Assembly: GCF_910592395.1 (NCBI RefSeq)
Contig: NC_088315.1
Coordinates: 10,730,501 to 10,794,500, forward strand
Direction of reading: 5' to 3'
Source of the DNA: Lineus longissimus
Lineage: Eukaryota; Nemertea; Pilidiophora; Heteronemertea; Lineidae
Length of the DNA stretch: 64,000 bases
Shown: positions 1 to 9,347 of the stretch, one piece after another
Numbering within the stretch: the first letter of the stretch is position 1
Layout: the number at the start of each line of letters is the position of its first letter
The notes under the pieces: generated by a model
The model's input: only the letters and a program-made list of their open reading frames with translations
Database searches by the model: none
Told to the model about the DNA's origin: nothing
Position numbers and translations under genes: made by a program

Positions 1-585
1 TCGATCAAGCTAGCGCAGAGCGTTTGGTTTGTGCGTTGGTCAGCTCCCGGTTAGATTGCAATAATGGCATTCTGTATGGTCTCCATGAAAGTACCATTGC
101 TCCACTCCAGCGTATTCAGAACTGGGCTGCCAGGATTGTCCTCCGTCTTAGGAAATCTGCGCACATAACCCCTGCCCTTCGGCAATTGCACTGGCTCCCT
201 GTTAGGTCAAGGATCGAGTACAAGATCTCGCTGACTGCTTATAAGATCTATAGCGGTCTTGCACCACAATATTTCGATGGGTTTTTGAGTGCTGCACCTG
301 GCCGACGAGAGACGCGGTATTCTGGGCTTGATCGGGTCTCCGTCAAAAGAACCCGAACTCGGCTAGGAGACCTGAGTCTCTCGTCTTGTGCACCTGTTCT
401 TTGGAACGCCCTCCCTGGCCACGTCAAGGCATGCCAAAATATCACCAGTTTCAAACTTCAGCTAAAGACGTGGCTTTTTAAGAAGCACTTCTCTGAATTA
501 TGTTTTCGGTTTTGAACGGGGTGGCGCCTTGATCAGGCTCTTGGAAAGGCGCCGCCTATAAATGCTTTTCATTCATTCATTCAAG
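1..585 (+). mobile_element. 5'-truncated CR1/L2-group LINE, 3' end only
   Basis: The window opens inside a non-LTR retrotransposon. The open frame at 24-515 is the end of its reverse-transcriptase polyprotein. It is followed by a short 3' UTR and a short run of ATTC units (about 570-583). CR1/L2-type LINEs characteristically end in short tandem repeats rather than poly(A), so this run is taken as the 3' terminus. The next sequence (from about 586) belongs to a different LINE. Confidence 0.75.
24..515 (+). pseudogene. LINE ORF2 C-terminal fragment (post-RT region)
   Basis: This is a 163-residue open frame with the recognisable tail of CR1/L2/Jockey-type ORF2 proteins: an LDCNN-like start, LQRIQNWAARIV, then HWLPVRSRIEYKI, an LWNALP motif, and a final FKLQLKTWLF helix. 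In intact elements this segment follows the RT thumb; its function there is thought to be RNA binding. The catalytic RT and the endonuclease lie outside the window or were lost by 5' truncation, which is usual for LINE insertions. The ATG at 24 is simply the first one in an open frame that extends to the window edge, so it is not a real start. The frame is undamaged, which suggests a fairly young insertion. Confidence 0.75.
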
Positions 586-606
586 TTATTCCTGTCTTAA
601 ATTTCA

Positions 607-1099
607 ATAGCAAGCGAATATGTGCTGTAAGTTTTAAGCTTTCACCAGATACTACCTTACTGGTCGTAGATACTTATATGCCGTGTGTTTTATAGTGGGT
701 AATTTACCTGAATATCTTAGCATATTAGATGAGATATCTGGGATAGCAGCTTCTACAGGTGCAGACCATTTGATCATAGGTGGCGACTTTAACACTGACT
801 TTAATAGGGATTCTCAAAACAGTCGGGCCTTATTGCCGTTTATTGCTACCGAAAGTTTGGAGAGAGCCACACGGTTCCCACGTTCCGGTATTCAGTATAC
901 TCATGAGAGTAAAATAACAGGAGTGAAATCGTCACTGGACCACTTTTTAATAAGTGCGAATCTCTTACCGTTGGTAACTCGTCATACATCAGTTCATGAA
1001 GGAGATAATTTGTCGGATCATTTTCCTATATCGATGTCCGTGGAGTTAAGTCCTGACCGTTTTTTTGAGACAGTACATCCCCCCTTGAAAGAAAATTAG
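607..1099 (+). pseudogene. LINE X endonuclease, C-terminal half
   Basis: This is part of an apurinic-type endonuclease domain. GGDFNTDFN is the catalytic metal/Asp motif, SSLDHFLIS is the conserved SxxDHxL block, and LSDHFPISMSVEL is the terminal SDHxPI motif with the catalytic His. The domain nicks target DNA for target-primed reverse transcription. Compared with copy 2, a base is missing near 689, giving a stop just before the open stretch that starts at 683. A missing C in the run near 1078-1084 ends the frame at 1099. The fragment therefore cannot make an active protein. Confidence 0.75.
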
Positions 1100-1266
1100 A
1101 CTGGGCAAATGTAAATGAACATGATATTGCCGCATATCGGCACACATTAGATCTATGTCTTAACAATATTGCAATTCCGCACCTCCTCCTTCAATGTGAT
1201 TATTTCGACTGTCGTAACCATACTGACTTAATTGACGCCCTCTTCAAGGATATTGTAGATGCATGT

Positions 1267-2622
1267 ATGTCTTCTAGTGAAAGGAACATTCCTTATAAAG
1301 TACATTCCGACAAAAAGGTCATGCCAGGCTGGAATGACTATGTGGCGGAGCCAAAAAGGCAAGCCCTTTGTTGGCATAACCTTTGGAAATCAAACGGGTC
1401 TCCGCGAAATGGTTTAATAGCCGATATCCAGCGTCGAACGCGAATGCAGTATCACTTATCAATCAAAACCGCAAAGAAAAATGAAAAACGATTTATTGCC
1501 GATAGTTTGGCAAACAATATGCTGTCGGGAAATGATAAAAACTTTTGGCGCGAGATAAAAAAGACAACCCGCGCGACTTCCCAATTACCAAACAATGTAG
1601 ACGGACATGTTGGCGAGGAAGCTATATCATGTACACACCTGGCGGAAAAGTATGAAAATCTTTATAATTCAGTCTCATATGACAGAAATGAAATGGATAA
1701 TCTTCTCCTGGATATTAACCGTAATATATCGGAAACATGTTGTGATCCGCAGAGTAAATGTCACGTACAACATGTGATAACAGTTGGGGATGTTACATCA
1801 GCTATCAACTCGTTAAACCATCATAAAAATGATGGTGACAGCATTCTCTCTACGAACCATCTTAAGTATGGTACAAATAAGTTATGTGTTATGATGTCAA
1901 TTTTATTCAATAGCGTGTTAAAGCATGGCTATGCTCCAGTGAACATGCTATGTAGTACAGTCATTACTATACCGAATGATTCTAGGAAGTCTCTGAATGA
2001 TTCGGCAAATTACCGTGGAATAGCCCTCAATAGTCCTTTTTGTAAACTTTTCGAAACAGTCATACCACAAAAATGTCAGGATGTTCTGAAATCGTCAGAT
2101 ATGCAGTTTGGTTATAAAAAAGGCGTGTCGACCAATGACTGTACCTTTGTTGTGAATGAAGTTGTCAGATACTATCTAAATGGTGGAGGACAAGTATATG
2201 CAATGCTCTTAGATGCGAGCAAAGCGTTTGATAGGGTAGAATATACTAGATTACTGAAAGTATTGCTTAAAAAACATATATGTCCTGTTATGGCACGGAT
2301 GATTGCGAACTTGTACATGAAACAGAAAATGCGGATACGCTGGGGTAAATCCCACTCAAATTATTTCAATATTACAAATGGTGTGAAGCAAGGAGGGATT
2401 CTTTCTCCATTTCTCTTTGTTAATTACATGGACGAACTACTGTTAAAACTAAAAGGTTCGGGATATGGTTGTAATATTGGCGCTACATTTACAGGAGCTT
2501 ATGCTTACGCTGACGATATTATTATTTTATGTCCAACAAAGTTTTCCTTTTCGGCCCAGCTAGATATAGCAGTTCAGTTCTCAAAGGATTATATGATCAA
2601 ATTCAACCCAACCAAATGCTAA
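1267..2622 (+). pseudogene. LINE X reverse transcriptase (fingers-palm)
   Basis: This is a 451-residue frame. From the N-terminus it has a spacer with a WREIKKTTR block, then RT motifs: NYRGIALNS (motif 1/2), QFGYKKGVST, LLDASKAFDRV (motif A, catalytic Asp), NGVKQGGILSPFLF (motif B) and AYADDIIIL (motif C, the catalytic Asp pair, at about 2500-2520). The frame closes with a TAA at 2620-2622 inside what should be the RT-thumb boundary. The same TAA is present in copy 2 at 61763-61765. The domain would copy the element RNA into DNA at the target site. The thumb and C-terminal region are missing here. Confidence 0.85.
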
Positions 2623-3554
2623 CTCCTATTTTTTCAGTCTAATAACAAAACAGTGGGTGATATAATTATAAACTTTCAAGACATTCCTGTACGGGCTAAT
2701 GGAACTGCTGCCCACCTAGGAAACATCATAGGACCAGATTAAAATCAGTGTAGAACCAATATCACTGCAGTCAGCAGGCATCACTCACCTTTGCTGTATC
2801 ATTGGCATGGTTTGATAGGCAAATTCCGTATTAACCTTGGAAAATACAATTTGCCTATCAAACCGTACTTTAAGAGTCGTTTTAGAAGAATGTTAATCAA
2901 ATTAACTGCAACGGCTATTTTGAGAAGTGTTTTAGTAATCTCGATCAGCAAACATCATGACAAAGTACCGCTACGAGATGAAGACTGTTTATCAGTTCTT
3001 ATCTTTACCAGAACCCTTTCAAGACATTCATTTAATGTTACATTTTATTCATTGGACACTAAAATGGGGTCAGAATCAGAGATAAAGAGATGAGCATGGG
3101 TGTTACACAGAGGCAGGCGGCTTTTGAACATGTGGTCGATAACTTGGCTTTCAAACGTGTCGATTTAATGAAGAGCCAAACCTTAAGCCAAATCGGGTGT
3201 GTTGTCGTGTGTCTTATAACAAAAGGCTGTCTCACTGTTAATTAAAGGCCATATATCAAGGTTTTTTGCCATTTTCTGCTGTAAGACGATTTCAAAAGTG
3301 TACCTAACACTTTATACAATACAGAAAACCAAATGCAGTTAGCTCCATCCATTTTGAAGATATAGCCAATTATGTGTTTGACAACTTGATTATCTAATCA
3401 GGCTAGCAACTGGCTTGTTAAAGCCAGGCGGCGGGTTCAGCAAAAGTTGTGATGTAGATCAGGTTATCTCAATATCTGTACATTTCATGCAATCATAAAA
3501 GCAGGAGGGCCTTAATTAATTATGCACACCTGGAAGTAATGTGTTTCATTCACT

Positions 3555-3860
3555 ATGGTGTATTGTGTGGCTCCGAATTGTGTCAAGGATAGCACAAAGA
3601 ACAATCGAATGACGGATGGGACCCATTTTCATGAATTTCCAAAGCCAGTTGAACGAGAGAGGAGGAAGCTGTGGATTCGGAAGTGCAAACGTTTGGAGTG
3701 TTGGAAGCCTGGGCCTTCGGCCAAACTTTGCAGTGATCACGTTATCGATACGGATTATCACATGAAGCCGGATATCTGCATCCAACTGAATATTAAATGC
3801 CACTTGTTAAAAACAGCTGTTCCAACCATGTCAATTGCATTTAATGCCCGAGGCTGCTGA
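3555..3860 (+). CDS. THAP zinc-finger protein fragment of the Kolobok element
   Basis: This is a 101-residue frame. The N-terminus carries a THAP domain, a C2CH zinc-binding fold that recognises transposon ends: MVYCVAPNCV supplies the first Cys pair, then HFHEFPK (the conserved F.FP region), a Trp in KLWIRKC, and KLCSDHVI supplies the C..H pair. In Kolobok transposases this domain is N-terminal to the catalytic core. Here the frame ends soon after the finger, so only a DNA-binding remnant remains. It could compete for element termini, but that is inference. The ATG lies directly at the start of the THAP fold, which supports the start choice. Confidence 0.7.
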   Translation: MVYCVAPNCVKDSTKNNRMTDGTHFHEFPKPVERERRKLWIRKCKRLECWKPGPSAKLCSDHVIDTDYHMKPDICIQLNIKCHLLKTAVPTMSIAFNARGC

Positions 3861-4035
3861 GGTCGGTTGTTATACATAATGTGTAGGCCCTATTGGGGCC
3901 TGTGATACCGCATAGTGTCTTCTTGTGTTCCAGCCATTGCAAGGTGACAGCGACACAGGTCAGTGTCAGTGACAGCCACTGTCAATGACAGATTATTGTC
4001 ATCTGACATCTAGGCCTATCTAACGTTGCACGGCA

Positions 4036-4401
4036 TTATATCGTCACGTCAAGATGATTGTGCATAATACCGTCACTTTTCAATAGTAGTTCAGCGTCAT
4101 GACATAACTGGCGATACAACACTGATGAGGCGAAACAATATTGTGCAACATTAGTCTGTTCAAAAATCATACATGTTATGCATCTGCAACCGTCTATCAA
4201 TGTCTTCTTTGCTATATCGGCAGGTCTGCCATGCAAATTGATTAACCACAAATTCTAATCACTTTCGTCCGAATGATCACTCTCATTATGATCTAGTGAT
4301 GGCTCGAACATGTACAGCTCAACGTTTAAATATCCTTCTGTATCGACCAAAACATCCTCAAATTCACTTCTCTCACTCTCTGAACTGTATGCGGAAGCCA
4401 T
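4036..4401 (-). pseudogene. Second, reverse-strand ORF remnant in the Kolobok element
   Basis: On the minus strand a short acidic, Ser/Glu/Asp-rich frame starts at 4401, contains a YMFEPSL motif, and stops at 4255. The same frame stays open after that stop down to 4036 and includes a CRCITC cysteine cluster. An acidic N-terminus with a YMFEP-like motif followed by cysteine pairs reminds me of P2X7-like small proteins that are common in invertebrate genomes. That resemblance is weak and from memory. It is transcribed opposite to the THAP frame, which would make this element a remnant of a two-gene transposon. Confidence 0.35.
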
Positions 4402-4630
4402 CTGACCTGACCTGATCTACGTCATCAAAAAATCCCTAGCGGCCACATGTGGAACTAATCTAAAGTTGTGTGTGGTGGGAAATTCAAATAGTTTAAAATT
4501 GAAAATTGAAATAACTAAATAATGACTTTATTATTATAATTTTTTTAATGTCTGGGATCTTGTTTTTTTAACCCTCAACATATTTCATGAGTATCAAGCA
4601 TGTTTTCAAACCTTGATATATGGCCTTTAA

Positions 4631-5635
4631 TGGCATGACGGAGACATTTATTGCCAATTGAGTAAGCGGAGGGGGAGGTGTATGGAAAGGGGTGAACATG
4701 ATGACCATCAGGGATCAAGAATGCTTCAAAAAAAGGTAATAGGCCATCAAAACAACTTCATCTGATATCTTTTGAACTTGTTAAGTTGTCAACAAAGGTG
4801 TTTGGAGCTTGATTCCAATTGTTTACCATCTCGGTAATTTCCATTTTCTCTCGAAGCCAGCAACTGGTCAGATTTCCGGCGCCATTAACGGAAGTTTTCT
4901 CCTGCTACTTTTTCTACTTTTTCTTAAACCCCGTTAGAGTCGTGGTCAGTCGAAGCGATTATATGCGTGAGGGAGGGGAGGAGGATGCAATATGCACCAT
5001 CGTCTTTTATCTCTAGTTGTCTTCTAGGTAGCCAACTTTGTGTCCTTCCAAATAGGCAACATGTTTGTTGTCCATGCAGGAGCGTAGCTTGAGGGTGAGC
5101 AAAGTAGTCACCAAAAATTAATGTGTTTCAGAACGTGATTTTCTGAGTGTCATTTTGTCCCCTCACCTCTCCAGCCCCATAAGGTAGCTACATGTATGCA
5201 CTGCTATGATGAACGCCTGTCTCGTTGGCTCAAGTGATGACTCCCTGGCTGTGTCCTGTGACATTTATTAGATGTTCCCCGAGTCTGGTCAAAAAGACTC
5301 TTTGATCGTATTCAGAATACGTAAAATTTGAACTGAAAGTATCAGCTTATCATGTCTTGGGGAAGAACCATACTCAATGCTGAGCTTGAATGTGATAGGG
5401 ATGTCGTACGATCGGACAAAGTTACAATCTGAGGATTCATCTGATTTGGTCCTTCGTCTTCGTCTTCATCGCATGACGGTGCCCTTGGTAATTTGACAGG
5501 CTCCCAAAGCCCAGGATGGTTCGGGAGAGAGAAATAGGTGGACCCCCATATGAAGTGAGGACGTCTGTTTTTCATGCTATACCGGAAAACAGACCAGATG
5601 GTGTCATTCAGAAAAAAAACAACTATGAAAATGTC
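4631..5635 (+). other. Unit 1 sequence between Kolobok and the Penelope element
   Basis: This region is colinear with 26584-27510 of unit 2. Most of it shows no coding signal. Its last 300 bases carry the minus-strand frame listed separately at 5342-5650. The first ~300 bases include a GGAGGGGGAGG purine tract and a tract encoding only shadow frames. About 60 bases near 5150-5215 are present in unit 1 only, marking a small indel between the units. Confidence 0.7.
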
Positions 5636-5650
5636 ACTATGGAGACTCAT
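5342..5650 (-). other. Minus-strand open frame conserved in both units (102 aa), unproven
   Basis: This frame is open in both units (here and at 27191-27517) with only a handful of substitutions between them. The translation has a hydrophobic start (FIVVFFLND), an LPNHPGLWEP stretch and an acidic DEDEDEG run. No family is recognised and there is no splice signal that settles it. Ancient neutral copies usually gain stops, so the preserved frame is weak evidence of an exon. The codon-level changes are too few to judge selection by eye. Both the Penelope element and the Polinton inserted at or next to its 5' end. Confidence 0.25.
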
Positions 5651-5674
5651 CTATTTAGGTAGATTGATAGTTGA

Positions 5675-5808
5675 ACAGTTTATAACCTGATAACTCTGGA
5701 TAATATTGACTTACATTTCATAAGCTTTCGGACTCAGCTGAGTCCTTGGTCACATGATCACTCGTGACGTCATCGGACGTAGTGATCGGCGGGGATCCCG
5801 AATTCGAC
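5675..5808 (+). repeat. Left inverted repeat of the Penelope-like element
   Basis: It begins ACAGTTTATAACCTGATAAC and ends GGGGATCCCGAATTCGAC. It pairs with 7230-7364 in inverted orientation with about one or two differences (for example CATCGGACG against CATCGGGCG). It contains a palindromic GACTCAGCTGAGTC. Penelope elements often carry inverted or direct flanking repeats derived from a partial second copy. Confidence 0.85.
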
Positions 5809-5839
5809 TTACCAGGTAGCACGCTATGTCGCTGACATT

Positions 5840-6770
5840 TTGTCCCCTTTGGTGGGCAAAACTCAACATCATGTTAAGAACTCAAAAGCCTTTGCCGAAG
5901 AAGTAAGAACACTGCATTTTGCCCCGGACGAGGAGCTTCGAACCTATGATGTCTCTGCCCTATTCACCAGCATCCCCGTGGACAAAGCTCTGATTTTGAT
6001 CCAGAAGAAGCTCGAAGAGGACGACACTTTGAAGGATAGGACCCCCATCCCCCCCCCCCCCCCAAGACATTGTGACTCTTCTAGGCCTCTGTTTGAATTG
6101 TACATATTTTAAATACCAAGGACAGTTCTATCAACAGACACACGGAGCAGCTATGGGGTCCCCAGTCTCCCCCATAGTTTGCAATCTGTACATGGAGGAT
6201 TTCGAGCAGAAAGCCATCAGAACAGCAGCCAACCCCCCTACATGGTGGAGACGATATGTGGACGATACACATACTAAACTGAAGAGGGCCCACTCACAAC
6301 AGTTCACTGACCACCTGAACAGCATTGACGATGACATAAAGTTGACCACAGAGCCAGAAGTCACCATCCCTGTGAGCGATCAGGAAACCGTCGGTGACAG
6401 GACCGAGAGAGCCCTCGCTTTCCTCGACACATGGTCTGTGGTCAATGAAGATGGCAGCATTAAAACCAGGGTCTTCAGAAAGGCAACCCTCACAGACCAA
6501 TACCTCAACTTCCAGAGCAACCACCCGCTTGAACACAAAATGGGGGTGGTGAGGACATTGGTCCATCGTGCAGAAGCCATCGTCAGCGATCCCAAGGATA
6601 AGGGAGCGGAACTCCAGCACGTCAAAACTGCCCTGTCGTTCAACGGTTATCCTAGTTGGATCCTGAAAGATCCCAAGCATGAGGTTCAGGCAGAACAACA
6701 ACCCACGCCTCCTACTAGAACCCCCCAGCACAGCGAAGAAACGGTATGCGGTTGTCCTCCCTTACATTAA
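5840..6770 (+). pseudogene. Penelope-like reverse transcriptase (frameshifted)
   Basis: The N-terminal frame (5840-6112) has the RT motif TYDVSALFTSIPVDKAL, including the catalytic Asp of motif A. The frame is lost in a long C-run at about 6048-6062. The next frame (6072-6770) resumes with GAAMGSPVSPIVCNLYMEDFE (motif B) and RRYVDDT (motif C). It then gives AFLDTWSVV and the connector region that in these elements leads to the nuclease. A second shift near 6735 moves the reading to the frame of the GIY-YIG part. The RT of this class is related to telomerase RT. The copy is inactive unless the C-run is a sequencing error. Confidence 0.85.
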
Positions 6771-6858
6771 AGGTTTCTCGGAAGAACTAAGGAGAATCCT
6801 CAAAGGCTATAACATCCAAGCCTATTTCAAGCCCACCAACACCTTGAGGCAACTCTAA

Positions 6859-7320
6859 GTGCGACCTAAGGATAAGCTGGATAAACACCAAGTCACTGGA
6901 CCCGTGTATCACATCCCATGCGGGGACTGCCCAGCTTCATACGTAGGGGAGACAGAACGATCGCTTAAAGCTAGATTCCTGGAACACAGACGCCCGAGCT
7001 CCACCACTTCAGAGGTGTCACGCCACATTCACACCGCGGAACAAGGACATAACATTGTCATTGAAAACGCCAAAGTGTTAGAGGTTGAACCGAGGTGGTA
7101 CGAACGAAGAGTGAAGGAGGCGATTCACATTCGTACGTTGCAACCCACTCTTAACAAGGACGGCGGCCGACACAATCGCTCTCCAATCTGGAGTAACATC
7201 TTGAGGACCAGATTCAGGAGGGGGGCACAGTCGAATTCGGGATCCCCGCCGATCACTACGCCCGATGACGTCACGAGTGATCATGTGACCAAGGACTCAG
7301 CTGAGTCCGAAAGCTTATGA
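6859..7320 (+). pseudogene. GIY-YIG endonuclease domain of the Penelope-like element
   Basis: The frame gives GPVYHIPCGDCPASYVGETERSL, the GIY-YIG core in which VYHI and SYVG replace the name-giving motifs and CGDC gives a metal-binding Cys pair. RFLEHRR supplies the catalytic Arg/His region, EAIHI the conserved Glu, and LNKDGG the terminal block. Upstream the same frame is open from about 6738 but has a TAA at 6856-6858, so the nuclease is cut from the RT. It nicks target DNA to prime reverse transcription. The right inverted repeat begins inside the 3' end of this frame. Confidence 0.85.
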
Positions 7321-7364
7321 AATGTAAGTCAATATTATCCAGAGTTATCAGGTTATAAACTGTC
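7230..7364 (-). repeat. Right inverted repeat of the Penelope-like element
   Basis: This is the reverse complement of 5675-5808, ending GGTTATAAACTGT just before the 16-base target duplication at 7366-7381. It overlaps the last ~90 bases of the GIY-YIG frame, so that part of the coding sequence is also present, inverted, at the element's left end. Confidence 0.85.
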
Positions 7365-7381
7365 CAACTATAAAAATGTCC

Positions 7382-7999
7382 AATACAGTGTTGGATCGAC
7401 ATGTGCACGTATCTCAAAATTGGCGTATTGGCGGAAGATATAAGGCAAGGAAGAGAACATTTCAGCAATGAATCGGGATATAGCTAATTATATAAAGCTG
7501 AATAAGTTGCGAAGAAAGGGGTGAGGTACAAGGAAATTTTTTTTTAAAGACTCGAGCGATATTTGGTAATACACTCAATTTAAATGCATAGAATCAAGAA
7601 AAAAAACCCTCATGTTTTTAATGGGTGGAGTAACTTTTCCTTAACTCAGATACAATTCAGTGTAAAGTTAACAACAAGAAGAACAAAACGATATCTTATG
7701 TAGCTCTGAGCTCCCAAAGATAAAGGAGATATACAGAGCACTTTGTCGAAGAGACCAAACGGATTATTCAATTTCCCGTGATTTGGCGGTGTCTTAGAAG
7801 AGTTTTAGAACTTCGTATAAAATACAATTTCCTCATCAGCCTCAAAATAAGTTACACTATTTGATGCATGTAATATCTTTTTGTGAAAAGAAATCAAACA
7901 ACAACCAGCCAATAGTTGCGATAGGCATTGAATAAAAGCCTAATTATCTTGCAAAAGTCGCCTATTGTCAAAATCTGGTACCGAGTGCTACATAAGGTG
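7382..7999 (+). other. Unit 1 non-coding stretch (empty site of the Polinton at 7388-7393)
   Basis: This region is colinear with 44042-44645 in unit 2. It holds no convincing gene. It contains the single AGTGTT (7388-7393) at which the Polinton inserted in unit 2. The match resumes at about 7395 with the block ATCTCAAAATTGGCGTATTG. Confidence 0.8.
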
Positions 8000-8345
8000 G
8001 GCCAGTCAATCTAGCTCATTTTAGGGCTTGACCCACCACAAATTGCAAAAGAAACGATTCCACCTGTATTCATTCAGGAATGACCCCCTGAACACCATAC
8101 TAAAAATCTCAATGAATCCAAATAGGGGAAGGGGGTCAAATATGCTAATTTATGCTAATTAGTAGCCAAATATAGGGAAACAATGACTTTTGTCCAAAAT
8201 CATCCAAATAAGTCGATCAAGGTGTCTAATCATATGTTTTCAATATCAAGGAAACCAATGAAACCATTCTTGACGAGAAAAAATATGTTGCATAGTGGGT
8301 GATATGTTAATTAGTCACCAATTTTTACCGATTTTTCACGAAATT
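8000..8345 (+). repeat. Left TIR of the Academ element
   Basis: This ~345-bp repeat pairs with 13965-14312. The match is over 90 percent for the outer ~300 bases and then fades. The outer 30 bases differ by a small indel (an extra TTTTAGGG-like segment on the left). It contains a direct TATGCTAATT doublet near 8140-8160. Confidence 0.85.
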
Positions 8346-8631
8346 TGGGATATTAGTGATTTTCCTCAAAAGTTGTTCTGCTGTGACCATTTATGAGTCT
8401 AACACAATCTACTTAGGGTCAATTACACCTAATGAATATATTTCTACGACAACTAAAAGCTTTCGCTAAGTGGAAATGTGCTCATTAGCATTATATAGCA
8501 TCACAAAATCAGGGTTAGTGCTTCTTATTAACCTATTCATGCTAAAAGAAACACTCCTCATTACTATATTTCACCTGTGTAATGTTAAACGCGGCCCATT
8601 TTCGATCTTCACTGACTGCCACGCATAAGAG

Positions 8632-9324
8632 GTGAGTGCTTTAAATATGTCTGCATTAGCTCTCAATATATTACATGCATATCCTGCTGCCATCTTTGTT
8701 TTAATTAAGTTTAAGACAATAACATTATCTGAATCAAAAGAATATCTTAAATATGTAACACAAAAAGAGAATCTGCTAATTATGAAATGCTATGACACAT
8801 CTAATTTGTTTATAGATGCTACACAGGTAGGTTTTATCCCAGTTAGATCACTTTAGAGAGATTAGTATGTGTACATAATGCTGCATATGAAGCATGTGGC
8901 TTCATCACTTAAAATTTATATACGGTGCCAACTTTGTATTTATCACCTGATGGTGTAGAACTATACGTCCGTTTGCTTTTAGGGTGTTTGTTGTCTTTTT
9001 TATTAAATGCACGCTTTATTGATGACGTGATTTGCCTAATTTACAGATTTCTATAATCAACGACATGTATAATTGAGGTGCAAGTGAAGTGAGGCAGCTC
9101 GCCTGTGAACAGTCTGAAACTATTGCTGACAGCTAATGGTAAGTTCATGCCCTCTATCTGAAGCGACAATATTTCGTAGTAAGTACCAAGTACATGAGAA
9201 ACATATCAATACATCATTGATAGGCCACCCGAGCAATAGAAGATAACTTTGTCCATGATGTCAGTGTGGTTGTTTTTAATTATTATTTTTTCACCTTTTG
9301 ATGATCTCTAACATTTTCTTTCAG
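8632..9324 (+). promoter_or_regulatory. Spliced 5' leader of the Academ gene (two predicted introns)
   Basis: Two strong donor sites and two acceptors precede the start codon. There is a donor AAGAG|GTGAGT with the exon ending at 8631, and an acceptor CTAATTTACAG ending at 9046. A second donor AATG|GTAAGT ends its exon at 9137, and the acceptor ATTTTCTTTCAG ends at 9324. This predicts introns 8632-9046 and 9138-9324 in a non-coding leader, with the ATG at 9348 in the third exon. No TATA box was identified. The prediction is from consensus only. Confidence 0.5.
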
Positions 9325-9347
9325 AAAGGCCGGTTCAGTGGAATACA

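Larger units (their letters stand above)
586..2744 (+). mobile_element. LINE family X, copy 1 (truncated at both ends)
   Basis: This non-LTR retrotransposon fragment covers the C-terminal half of the APE-type endonuclease and the RT fingers and palm. It is nearly identical over about 2.1 kb to 59757-61890 (copy 2). It begins abruptly after the ATTC tail of the previous LINE and stops abruptly near 2744, where unit 1 begins. Copy 2 continues for another ~700 bases, so copy 1 lacks the 3' end. One-base differences from copy 2 near 689 and in a C-run near 1078-1084 shift its frame. Clade is uncertain; the RT resembles the CR1/Jockey assemblage. Confidence 0.8.
3246..4626 (+). mobile_element. Kolobok-type DNA transposon, non-autonomous (1381 bp)
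   Basis: Terminal inverted repeats of about 19 bp match perfectly: AGGCCATATATCAAGGTTT at the left end and its reverse complement at the right end. TTAA flanks both ends (3242-3245 and 4627-4630). Unit 2 preserves the empty site as a single TTAC at 26580-26583 in otherwise identical flanks. A TTAA duplication, an AGG terminus and an internal THAP gene together fit the Kolobok superfamily; piggyBac shares TTAA but lacks THAP. The element is too short for a full transposase. Confidence 0.75.
5636..7365 (+). mobile_element. Penelope-like element with inverted terminal repeats
   Basis: The element encodes RT plus a C-terminal GIY-YIG nuclease, the defining pair of endonuclease-bearing Penelope-like elements. 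The flanks repeat a 16-base sequence (5620-5635 and 7366-7381, CAACTATRAAAATGTC), present once in unit 2 at 27500-27515, so this is the target duplication. Inside it are near-perfect inverted repeats of about 134 bp (5675-5808 and 7230-7364), with a ~40-bp extra piece (5636-5674) at the left end. Frames are broken, so the copy is dead as read. Confidence 0.85.

Noticed and set aside
3246-4626. piggyBac or P-element assignment for the THAP/TTAA element
   Set aside because: piggyBac lacks THAP and has CC-type ends; P elements make 8-bp duplications. TTAA, AGG ends and THAP fit Kolobok better.
5675-7364. Cut-and-paste DNA transposon, because of the inverted ends
   Set aside because: The coding content is RT plus GIY-YIG, the duplication is 16 bp, and the inverted repeat contains coding sequence. 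This is the Penelope structure.
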